From NCBI GenBank assembly GCA_913054565.1, contig CAJXHW010000148.1, positions 1 through 5,313 of the forward strand: a DNA stretch of 5,313 nt, read 5' to 3'. Positions 1 to 5,313 of the stretch are shown here, piece by piece (position 1 is the stretch's first letter; each line of letters starts with the position of its first letter). Made by a program: the position numbers and the translations under genes. The stretch is from an uncultured Kordia sp. Lineage in GTDB: Bacteria; Bacteroidota; Bacteroidia; Flavobacteriales; Flavobacteriaceae. Under the pieces are notes generated by a model. It was not told the origin of the DNA, made no database searches, and was given only the letters and a program-made list of their open reading frames with translations.

Positions 1-71
1 ATAATGGTAGTTGTCAATCTACAGCTTCTGCAGCTTTTAGTAATGCTGCTATGTTGATTACTCCTGCTACA
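1..71 (+). repeat. Partial copy of the 237-bp adhesin repeat at the left edge
   Basis: This is the 3' end of a repeat unit cut by the window edge. Bases 1-55 are identical to bases 475-529, exactly two periods (474 bp) downstream. Against the equivalent part of the intervening copy (238-292) I count 16 mismatches in 55. It shows that at least one more repeat lies upstream. Confidence 0.88.
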
Positions 72-1268
72 CCAACTATCACTTCAGTTGCACCAACATG
101 TGTGGCTGACGGAACAAGTACTGTATCAAACTACGATGGAACACTAACATACGTATTTACACCGGCTGGACCGACTGTAGCTGCTGGTGGTGCAATATCT
201 GGTATGACATTAGGTACTTCTTATACGATTACTGCGGCTAATACAGACTGTACATCTACAGCTTCTGTTTCTTTTAGTAATGCAGCTCAGCTTTCTGTTC
301 CTGCTGTTCCAACTATTACCTCTGTAGCACCAACTTGTGCGGCTGATGGTACTAGTACAATAACAAACTTTGACGGTACTCTAACATACGTATTTACACC
401 GGCTGGACCAACTGTAGGTGCTGGTGGACTTATTTCTGGTATGACATTAGGTACTTCATACACCGTAATTGGTGATAATGGTAGTTGTCAATCTACAGCT
501 TCTGCAGCTTTTAGTAATGCTGCTATGTTAAGCACTTCAGGAACTCCTATAGCAAATGTTACTGAACAACCGTCATGTACTAATATATTTGGTACAATAA
601 CGGTAACGTCTCCTACTCTAGCTGCTAATGAAGAATATGTATTAGATGGTCCAGATGCTACAGGAACAATTCAAACAAATTCTACAGATGGCATTTTTAC
701 AAGTTTAACTTCTGGTGATTACACACTTTACATCTCAAATACAGTAACAGGATGTGTATCAAGTTCTATTATGTTAACGCTTGACGCTGTAACAGTAATT
801 CCTAGTTTTGTCTTAAATAACGGTTGTAACGGAGTTGATTACACTATATCAGTTGATGACCCTAATAGCAGTTACACATACAACTGGTATGACTCCACAG
901 GAACGTTAATTGGTTCTGGTGATTATATTATAGTTACACAAGCAGATACTTATGAAGTACAAGCTACTTTAGGAACTTGTACCGCAACAGAATACATTAC
1001 TATTAACAATGCATTTTGTTCAATACCAAAAGGGCTCTCGCCGAATGGTGATGGTTTAAATGACACATGGGAACTATCTAATTTAGATGTAAAACAAGTG
1101 AAAATTTATAACCGTTATGGTACAGAAGTGTATGCAAAATCTGATTACACTAATGAATGGGATGGAACATCAAATAAAGGTAATGAACTACCAGATGCAA
1201 CTTACTACTATGTGATTTGGTTTAATAATGACAAAACAACTACTGGTTGGGTATATATAAACAGATAA
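1..1268 (+). CDS. C-terminal part of a large repetitive T9SS-secreted adhesin (SprB-like, type B sorting domain), 5' truncated
   Basis: The reading frame is open from the left edge: codons run from base 3 with no stop, and the residues before the first ATG (base 51) match the end of a later repeat, so that ATG is internal and the true start is outside the window. Counting from that Met, residues 8-86 and 87-165 are two 79-residue Ig-like repeats, each with Cys at repeat positions 10 and 60. Residues 166 to about 248 form a more diverged unit, also with spaced Cys. About 249-322 resemble a PKD/Ig-like domain (motif NWYDSTGTLIGSG). Residues 323-405 are a gliding motility-associated C-terminal domain: PKGLSPNGDGLNDTWEL, then KIYNRYGTEVY, EWDG and a final GWVYINR. 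This domain is the known type B T9SS secretion signal, so the protein is inferred to be exported and held at the cell surface. SprB of Flavobacterium johnsoniae is the nearest well-known model, but orthology cannot be claimed from this fragment. The PorP/SprF gene just downstream supports the assignment. Confidence 0.9.
   Translation, partial: NGSCQSTASAAFSNAAMLITPATPTITSVAPTCVADGTSTVSNYDGTLTYVFTPAGPTVAAGGAISGMTLGTSYTITAANTDCTSTASVSFSNAAQLSVPAVPTITSVAPTCAADGTSTITNFDGTLTYVFTPAGPTVGAGGLISGMTLGTSYTVIGDNGSCQSTASAAFSNAAMLSTSGTPIANVTEQPSCTNIFGTITVTSPTLAANEEYVLDGPDATGTIQTNSTDGIFTSLTSGDYTLYISNTVTGCVSSSIMLTLDAVTVIPSFVLNNGCNGVDYTISVDDPNSSYTYNWYDSTGTLIGSGDYIIVTQADTYEVQATLGTCTATEYITINNAFCSIPKGLSPNGDGLNDTWELSNLDVKQVKIYNRYGTEVYAKSDYTNEWDGTSNKGNELPDATYYYVIWFNNDKTTTGWVYINR
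72..308 (+). repeat. 237-bp tandem repeat, first complete copy (79 residues, Ig-like)
   Basis: The unit begins at PTITSVAPTC and ends before the next PTITSV, giving an exact 237-bp period. It matches the next copy at 59 of 79 residues by hand count. Identical DNA blocks include 144-172 with 381-409 (29 bp) and 198-220 with 435-457 (23 bp). Its end carries a variant (ANTDCTSTASVSF) not seen in the flanking copies. Confidence 0.92.
309..545 (+). repeat. 237-bp tandem repeat, second complete copy (79 residues, Ig-like)
   Basis: In frame with the previous copy and of the same length. It keeps the Cys pair at repeat positions 10 and 60 and the central block DGTLTYVFTPAGPTV. Its 3' end (DNGSCQSTASAAFSNAAML) is the same type as the partial copy at the left edge rather than its immediate neighbour. 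Confidence 0.92.
546..794 (+). repeat. Diverged third repeat-like domain of the adhesin
   Basis: This begins exactly one period after the second copy (Pro codons at 72, 309 and 546). It keeps the layout Pro, Cys about 10 residues later, a Tyr-rich strand, a 'SLTSGDYTL' strand matching 'GMTLGTSYT', then a late Cys. Overall residue identity to the other two copies is low, so it is either an old member of the same family or a related SprB-type repeat. The 3' boundary is approximate. Confidence 0.5.
1017..1265 (+). other. Type B T9SS C-terminal sorting domain (gliding motility-associated C-terminal domain)
   Basis: These are the last 83 codons of the adhesin. Hallmarks are the Ser-Pro-Asn-Gly-Asp-Gly-x-Asn-Asp-x-Trp start, the Asn-Arg-Tyr-Gly-x-x-Val-Tyr strand, Trp-Asp-Gly, Gly...Leu-Pro-Asp-(Ala/Gly)-Thr-Tyr-Tyr-Tyr and a final Gly-Trp-Val strand. 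In this family the domain directs passage through the T9SS and commonly depends on a cognate SprF-like protein, which is the gene immediately downstream. Confidence 0.93.
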
Positions 1269-1284
1269 AAAAGACATGCATACA

Positions 1285-2202
1285 ATGAAACAACTAATCA
1301 CAATTGCCCTACTCGTTTTTATCGCTCATGCTGGTATGGCTCAACAAGATCCACATTATACACAATACATGTATAACATGAGTTTAATGAACCCTGCCTA
1401 TGCTGGTAGTAAAGAAACTTTATCAACTGGACTTTTATACAGAAAGCAATGGGTTCAAATAGAAGATGCACCAACTACTGCTACATTTTTTGGACACTTA
1501 CCTGTTGGAAAAAATGTTGGAGCTGGATTATCTTTAAGCTCTGATAAAATCGGTCCAGTAAATGAAACAAATATCTACGGTGATGTTTCATACACCTTAA
1601 AACTTGGTGGTGAACACAAACTGTCTTTTGGTGTAAAAACAGGATTGACATTACATAAAGTTGGCTTATATGACGATGTGTACAATACATTGCCTGATGC
1701 TAATGATCCTGCATTTTCAGAAAACACAAGCAACACCTATTTTAATTTTGGTTCTGGTATATTTTACCACACTAAAAAATACTATGCTGCGATATCTGTT
1801 CCAAACTTTTTAAAATCGAAACACTTAGATTTTAATGGTAATGAATACGGTTCTGAGTACTCTCATTATTTTGCAACTGCCGGATATGTATTTGATATTA
1901 ACACCTCATTAAAACTGAAACCATTCTTTATGGTTAAGTCGGCGTTTAACGCTCCTACTTCTGTAGATATTTCGTTAAATGCTTTATATAAAGAAAAGGT
2001 AGAATTTGGTGCAACTTACCGATTTGAAGACAGTTTTGGAGCAATGGTTAATTTTGCCATTACTCCAGAGTTACGTATTGGTTATGCTTATGATCATATT
2101 GTTTCTGATTTAAATGTGACCACATCGGCTTCTCATGAATTCATATTATTATACGATATCAGATTTGCTAAAAAAGTATCCGAATCCCCTAGATTTTTCT
2201 AA
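1285..2202 (+). CDS. PorP/SprF family type IX secretion system outer-membrane protein
   Basis: A 305-residue protein typical of the PorP/SprF family in length and layout. Residues 1-19 form a signal peptide (Lys then a hydrophobic core, likely cleavage after Ala-Gly-Met-Ala). The mature start carries the family signature QQDPHYTQYMYNMSLMNPAYAG, and the protein ends in the typical SPRFF. The rest alternates short amphipathic strands ending in aromatic residues, as expected for an outer-membrane beta-barrel. Family members bind type B cargo and help secrete or retain it at the surface; SprF for SprB is the best-known case. Its position 16 bp after the adhesin stop suggests co-transcription and a dedicated partnership. 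I chose the ATG at 1285 because it gives a standard signal peptide, with A at -3 and an A-rich stretch about 13-18 bases upstream. The in-frame ATG at 1276 would add only Met-His-Thr and cannot be excluded. I give no symbol because paralogues are numerous in this group. Confidence 0.93.
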   Translation: MKQLITIALLVFIAHAGMAQQDPHYTQYMYNMSLMNPAYAGSKETLSTGLLYRKQWVQIEDAPTTATFFGHLPVGKNVGAGLSLSSDKIGPVNETNIYGDVSYTLKLGGEHKLSFGVKTGLTLHKVGLYDDVYNTLPDANDPAFSENTSNTYFNFGSGIFYHTKKYYAAISVPNFLKSKHLDFNGNEYGSEYSHYFATAGYVFDINTSLKLKPFFMVKSAFNAPTSVDISLNALYKEKVEFGATYRFEDSFGAMVNFAITPELRIGYAYDHIVSDLNVTTSASHEFILLYDIRFAKKVSESPRFF

Positions 2203-2220
2203 AACTAAACAAACTAACAC

Positions 2221-3756
2221 ATGAAATATTTTTATAGCCTCCTTTGCTGCATCGTATTAAGTACTTCAATGACAGCACAACAACAATCTACAATGGTGAT
2301 GGACAGCTTGTTTACTTTAAACAAGACCAAGTTAAGTTCAGAAAACACTGAGTTTAGCGCCGTTTTAACAAATGACAACAGTGTGTATTACACTCAAGCT
2401 AATAGCAATCTAAATGCTGAAGATAAAAACACTTCAGACTTAAACATTTTTCAAGCTGTTTTAAATAATGATAATTCTATTACGGATATGAAAGCTGTAG
2501 AAGGGTTAAATACAAAATGGCATGATGGTCCGGTAACCATCACTTCAGATGGTAATACGATGTATTTTTCAAGCGAAAGTTTTAATGTTAAAAAAGGATT
2601 TGAAAAAGAAAAAACACCAACTAAAATATATAAGAAAGGTAAAATCTATTTATTTAAAGCCACTAAAGTTGATAATGAATGGGGAAATGCGACACCCCTA
2701 CCTTTTAACAATATTACATATTCTATTAGAAACCCAAGTGTAAGTGCTGATGGTAAAACATTATATTTTTCATCTGATATGCCTGGAGGTTTAGGTGGTG
2801 AAGATATCTGGAAAGTTTCAGTTGATTCTAATTCTTATGGTACTCCTGAAAATTTAGGAGCTACAATTAATACAAGTAACAACGAAAGCTTTCCGTTTAT
2901 TACAAGTAAGAATATTTTATACTTTTCTTCAGATAAAGAAAATGGATATGGAGGCTTAGATGTCTATAAATTAGATTTAAATAAAAACGCTTCAACTGTT
3001 ATTAATGTAGGTGCGCCTGTAAACTCTGAAAAAGATGATTTTTCATTCACTTTAAATGAGGATAAAAAAACTGGATTCCTTTCTAGTAATAGAGATGAAA
3101 GTGATGATATTTACTTGATCAACTCAATTTGTCGTTTAGTTGCATCAATCACAGTAACTGATAAAGAAACTGGTGCTGCAATTAGCAATGCTGATCTTAA
3201 CATCATTAACAATGTTAAAATCTTACACAACTTTACTACCACAGCCCTACCAATAGATGCAAAGCTTGACTGTCAAACAGCTTATAATTTGTCTGCAACA
3301 AAAGAAGGTTATGAAGATGGCTCACAAACTATTGAAGCGTCTACTGAAGGTGGTGAGTTAGCTATTAATATTGAATTAACACCTATTAAGGCACCAATAG
3401 TTACGGAAACAGCAGTACTATTACAACCAATCTATTTTGAATATGATATGAGTAATATTACTCCTCAGGGAGCAACTGAGTTAGATAAATTAGTAACTGT
3501 AATGAAAGATAATCCAGAAATGATTATTCTTGTAAAATCACATACCGATAGCAGAGGTACTGATGACTACAACAAAGACTTATCAAATAGAAGAGCACAA
3601 GCAACAGTTGCTTATGTGGTTTCTAAAGGTATTTCTGAAGGAAGAATATTTGGAAAAGGTTTTGGAGAATCTGACTTAAAAGTTAACTGTACTTCTTGTA
3701 CAGAAGACGATAATAGTCAGAACAGACGATCAGAATTTATGATTATTAAAAAATAA
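2221..3756 (+). CDS. OmpA-family protein with PD40-like propeller and peptidoglycan-binding domain
   Basis: A 511-residue exported protein. Residues 1-19 or so form a signal peptide (MKYFYSLLCCIVLSTSMTA, then QQQ). Residues about 35-300 contain repeated blade motifs: NTMYFSSE, KTLYFSSD...GGEDIWKV, NILYFSSD...GGLDVYKL and KTGFLSSNRDESDDIYLI, as in PD40/WD40-like propellers. Residues about 304-388 resemble a small carboxypeptidase-regulatory-like or Cna-B-like sandwich (VTDKETGAAISNADL). Residues about 395-511 are an OmpA C-terminal domain with IYFEYDMSNI and HTDSRGTDDYNKDLSNRRA. Asp443 and Arg458 have the same spacing as the two peptidoglycan-contacting residues of E. coli OmpA (Asp271, Arg286). 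The pair Cys-Thr-Ser-Cys and NRRSEF near the end are common in Bacteroidota versions. The gene starts 18 bp after the PorP/SprF stop, so it is probably in the same operon, and the protein may tie the outer-membrane complex to the cell wall. P. gingivalis PorE has related domains, but I see no TPR region here and no convincing lipobox. Confidence 0.9.
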   Translation: MKYFYSLLCCIVLSTSMTAQQQSTMVMDSLFTLNKTKLSSENTEFSAVLTNDNSVYYTQANSNLNAEDKNTSDLNIFQAVLNNDNSITDMKAVEGLNTKWHDGPVTITSDGNTMYFSSESFNVKKGFEKEKTPTKIYKKGKIYLFKATKVDNEWGNATPLPFNNITYSIRNPSVSADGKTLYFSSDMPGGLGGEDIWKVSVDSNSYGTPENLGATINTSNNESFPFITSKNILYFSSDKENGYGGLDVYKLDLNKNASTVINVGAPVNSEKDDFSFTLNEDKKTGFLSSNRDESDDIYLINSICRLVASITVTDKETGAAISNADLNIINNVKILHNFTTTALPIDAKLDCQTAYNLSATKEGYEDGSQTIEASTEGGELAINIELTPIKAPIVTETAVLLQPIYFEYDMSNITPQGATELDKLVTVMKDNPEMIILVKSHTDSRGTDDYNKDLSNRRAQATVAYVVSKGISEGRIFGKGFGESDLKVNCTSCTEDDNSQNRRSEFMIIKK

Positions 3757-3773
3757 TTTTATAAGTTATTCAC

Positions 3774-3810
3774 TAAAAAAAGGTATTGATTTTATCAATA
3801 CCTTTTTTTA
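3774..3810. terminator. Bidirectional intrinsic terminator between convergent operons
   Basis: A 17-bp perfect stem: 3774-3790 pairs with 3794-3810 around a 3-base loop (TTT). The core is GGTATTGAT/ATCAATACC, flanked by seven A on the left and seven T on the right. Read on the + strand it ends in a T run after the OmpA-family gene (stop at 3756). Read on the - strand it also ends in a T run, 28 bp after the cyclase stop (3838). It therefore fits termination of both transcription units. The rest of the short gap 3757-3837 shows nothing else I can support. Confidence 0.9.
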
Positions 3811-3837
3811 TATTACTATACACACAGACTACCATAT

Positions 3838-4524
3838 TTAATTTTTATACCTCTGAAAAATATCTACTAAAAAAAGATTAGAAAGTATTAATGTAAATGC
3901 ATAGGTTACGTCTTCTACTGGAATGGTTAAAAGACGAATACCCATATTTTCTGAATTGTTATACCAAACTACTTCATTAGTTATACCTGTACCAGTTAAG
4001 ATTCCATTAATAATAAAAAAAGGTACTAGCATTACAATAAAGGTTTTGTAATACGTATACAATAAGGTCTTATTCTTAAACTGAACAAATAACAACACAC
4101 CTATAGCCAAACTATAATTTACAAAAGGGTACCATTTGTTATAATGTAATAACAAACATCCTGAAAATATAAATATCAGAATAACTGTTAGCCATTTACC
4201 CCATTTTGTATTAAAGCATATTTTGGGATATATTTCTAATAATGCATAATGCATAAAAACACATGCATATGGTATACATACAAAAAACAACCATTCTTCT
4301 ATTGGTAAGCCAAAAACAGAATAGCCTAAATAGTAATTAGGATTAAACCCCCAAACATTAATTTCTGTAAAATATACATCCCATGAAATAAAAACCAAAC
4401 TGGTTAAAATAACAGACAGACATAATGATGGCCATTTTTTATAAAATTTTAACCTTGGGTGAAAACTAGCTATAAATGGTATAAGAACTGATCCTAAATT
4501 TAAAAATAAGTATAAACTTTTCAC
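3838..4524 (-). CDS. crtYcd: Lycopene beta-cyclase, fused CrtYc-CrtYd type
   Basis: A 228-residue integral membrane protein with about six or seven hydrophobic segments, as in the heterodimeric-type bacterial and archaeal lycopene cyclases. The two halves repeat the same signature: residues 49-81 (WD-motif region, VWGFNP, then PIEEWLFF at 74-81) and residues about 173-210 (NGILTG, VVWYNN, then PVEDVTYAF). In other bacteria these halves can be separate CrtYc and CrtYd subunits; here they form one chain. The enzyme should cyclise both ends of lycopene to give beta-carotene at the inner membrane. The start is a GTG (4524-4522) whose bases overlap the TGA stop of crtZ in GTGA, so translation is probably coupled to crtZ. 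No upstream ATG is available without entering crtZ. The assignment to the family is strong; whether it makes one or two beta-rings is inferred from the neighbouring hydroxylase. Confidence 0.9.
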   Translation of the reverse strand: MKSLYLFLNLGSVLIPFIASFHPRLKFYKKWPSLCLSVILTSLVFISWDVYFTEINVWGFNPNYYLGYSVFGLPIEEWLFFVCIPYACVFMHYALLEIYPKICFNTKWGKWLTVILIFIFSGCLLLHYNKWYPFVNYSLAIGVLLFVQFKNKTLLYTYYKTFIVMLVPFFIINGILTGTGITNEVVWYNNSENMGIRLLTIPVEDVTYAFTLILSNLFLVDIFQRYKN

Positions 4525-4979
4525 TGCTTAGTTTCTTTATAGTATTTATATGGAAAAAACAGCATCCCAAAACACTCCCCATCTGGTTTATTTAAATGTT
4601 TATGATGCACTTTATGGGCTTTCCTAGCAGCTCTTAAATACCTATTATTAGTTTTATTAAACCATTTAAATCTTCTATGAATTAAAACATCATGTACTAA
4701 AAAATAAGCCAAACCATAAAAGAGTATTCCTAATGCAATAAAAAACAAGACGTTCAATTCTGGCCTTACCCCAAGAAAAAACAAGAGAATACTTGGCATT
4801 GCAAACACAACAAAAAACGCGTCATTTTTTTCAAAAACTGAGTTATACCCTGGTTGATGGTGGTCTTCATGCAAAAACCATCCAAATCCATGCATTATAT
4901 ATTTATGAGTGCACCAGGTAACTCCTTCCATCAACATAAAAGTTAAAATTGTAATTAATATGTAACCTATATAAATCAT
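4521..4979 (-). CDS. crtZ: Beta-carotene 3-hydroxylase CrtZ
   Basis: A 152-residue membrane di-iron hydroxylase of the fatty acid hydroxylase superfamily, of normal CrtZ length. All expected histidine motifs are visible: HKYIMH (25-30), HEDHH (37-41), HDVLIH (96-101) and HKVHH (122-126). The conserved context 'MHGFGWFLHEDHH' and 'NKPDGECFGMLFFPYKYY' near the end are typical of bacterial CrtZ. Hydrophobic segments lie at about 2-20, 54-70 and 76-95. It should hydroxylate the beta-rings of beta-carotene at C3 and C3', giving cryptoxanthin and then zeaxanthin. It is followed directly by the cyclase that makes its substrate. It begins with an ATG overlapping the stop of the preceding gene (ATGA, 4976-4979), and I see no separate ribosome binding site. 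Confidence 0.95.
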   Translation of the reverse strand: MIYIGYILITILTFMLMEGVTWCTHKYIMHGFGWFLHEDHHQPGYNSVFEKNDAFFVVFAMPSILLFFLGVRPELNVLFFIALGILFYGLAYFLVHDVLIHRRFKWFNKTNNRYLRAARKAHKVHHKHLNKPDGECFGMLFFPYKYYKETKQ

Positions 4980-5313
4980 AATGATGTGTTGTTAATTATG
5001 TATTTATCCAAATAATCTGTTTCGTCTTTCTTTAATAAAAACTGGTGTATCATTTTTTTATCCATTTCTATATTAGAAAAGTAATTAAGAAACTTTGGTG
5101 TGTGTTCTTGTATCACCAACCTGAGATAACGTAAATGTAAATTATTAGGGTGCTCAACAATTAACCTTTCTAAATTACATTTCTCTTTTTTAAATATTGT
5201 TATTTTCTCCCAAGGGAAAAATTTATATTTTGCTTGCTTCATTTTTAATGAAACTACATATCCTTTTACATTAATATTATAAGAGCTATCATATTTTAAT
5301 ATAAAATTGATCT
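4976..5313 (-). CDS. Uncharacterised protein coupled to crtZ, 5' truncated by the window edge
   Basis: The frame ending in TGA at 4978-4976 has an ATG at 5242, which would give 88 residues. However, the frame stays open through another 23 codons to the right edge (ending INVKGYVVSLK just before that Met), so the real start probably lies outside the window and at least 111 residues are C-terminal sequence. The visible part is soluble-looking, charged and mostly helical, with no membrane segment and no metal or catalytic motif that I recognise. The segment NNLHLRYLRLVIQEHTPKFLNYFSNIEMDKK looks like two paired helices, somewhat TPR-like. From memory, similar small proteins with an 'RxLRLxIQxxxPxFLxYxxNIxxDK' pattern occur next to crtB or crtZ in Bacteroidota, but I cannot verify that here. 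Its 4-base overlap with crtZ (ATGA) implies co-translation. A pathway role is only inferred from position. Confidence 0.75.
   Translation of the reverse strand, partial: INFILKYDSSYNINVKGYVVSLKMKQAKYKFFPWEKITIFKKEKCNLERLIVEHPNNLHLRYLRLVIQEHTPKFLNYFSNIEMDKKMIHQFLLKKDETDYLDKYIINNTSL

Noticed and set aside
51..53. ATG at 51 as the start of the adhesin gene
   Set aside because: The frame is open upstream to the window edge, and the residues before it match the end of another repeat copy, so it is an internal Met.
1..545. CRISPR-like or mobile-element origin for the repeats
   Set aside because: The 237-bp units are contiguous, in frame and coding, with no spacers, inverted ends or transposase, so they are protein domain repeats.
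1481..1690. 69-codon open frame on the - strand
   Set aside because: It lies wholly inside the PorP/SprF gene, and its Cys/His-rich translation resembles no protein family; it is a shadow of the + strand gene.
2242..2250. Lipobox at Leu-Leu-Cys-Cys in the OmpA-family signal peptide
   Set aside because: The cysteines fall at residues 9-10, too early and within the hydrophobic core, and the following STSMTA-QQ fits an ordinary signal peptidase I site better.
2549..2743. 64-codon open frame on the + strand
   Set aside because: It is an out-of-frame shadow inside the propeller region of the OmpA-family gene, with a Lys-rich low-complexity translation.
5240..5242. ATG at 5242 as the true start of the gene upstream of crtZ
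   Set aside because: The same frame has no stop in the 23 codons between it and the right edge, and those codons look like continuing protein. I treat the gene as truncated, though this start cannot be fully excluded.

Overview
The window looks like a piece of a Flavobacteriaceae (Bacteroidota) chromosome. The DNA is AT-rich, there are no clear Shine-Dalgarno sequences, and the gene content is typical of the group: a type IX secretion system (T9SS) adhesin with a 'gliding motility-associated' C-terminal domain, a PorP/SprF-family protein, an OmpA-family protein, and part of a zeaxanthin-type carotenoid cluster. The genus cannot be fixed from the sequence alone.

Left half, + strand (1-3756): three genes lie head to tail with gaps of only 16 and 18 bp, so they are probably one operon. 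The first is the C-terminal end of a large repetitive secreted protein whose 5' part lies outside the window. It has 79-residue Ig-like repeats (237 bp period), a diverged repeat-like domain, a PKD/Ig-like domain and a type B T9SS sorting domain. The second is a PorP/SprF-family outer-membrane protein, the usual partner of type B cargo. The third is a periplasmic protein with a PD40-like propeller, a small beta-sandwich and an OmpA peptidoglycan-binding domain. Together they read as a cell-surface module: an adhesin, its outer-membrane export/attachment partner, and a cell-wall link.

Middle (3757-3837): the short gap between two convergent transcription units holds a near-perfect 17-bp hairpin flanked by A and T runs, which should work as a terminator on both strands.

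Right half, - strand (3838-5313): three tightly coupled genes are transcribed right to left. They are an uncharacterised protein still open at the right edge, beta-carotene hydroxylase CrtZ, and a fused CrtYc-CrtYd-type lycopene beta-cyclase. The two junctions are 4-base stop/start overlaps (ATGA and GTGA). The two enzymes should convert lycopene to beta-carotene and then to zeaxanthin. The third gene is a small protein of unknown function.

Most of the window matches known Bacteroidota systems. The least explained parts are the uncharacterised protein coupled to crtZ and the alternating sequence types in the adhesin repeats. I see no tRNA, rRNA, CRISPR array, insertion sequence or phage gene.
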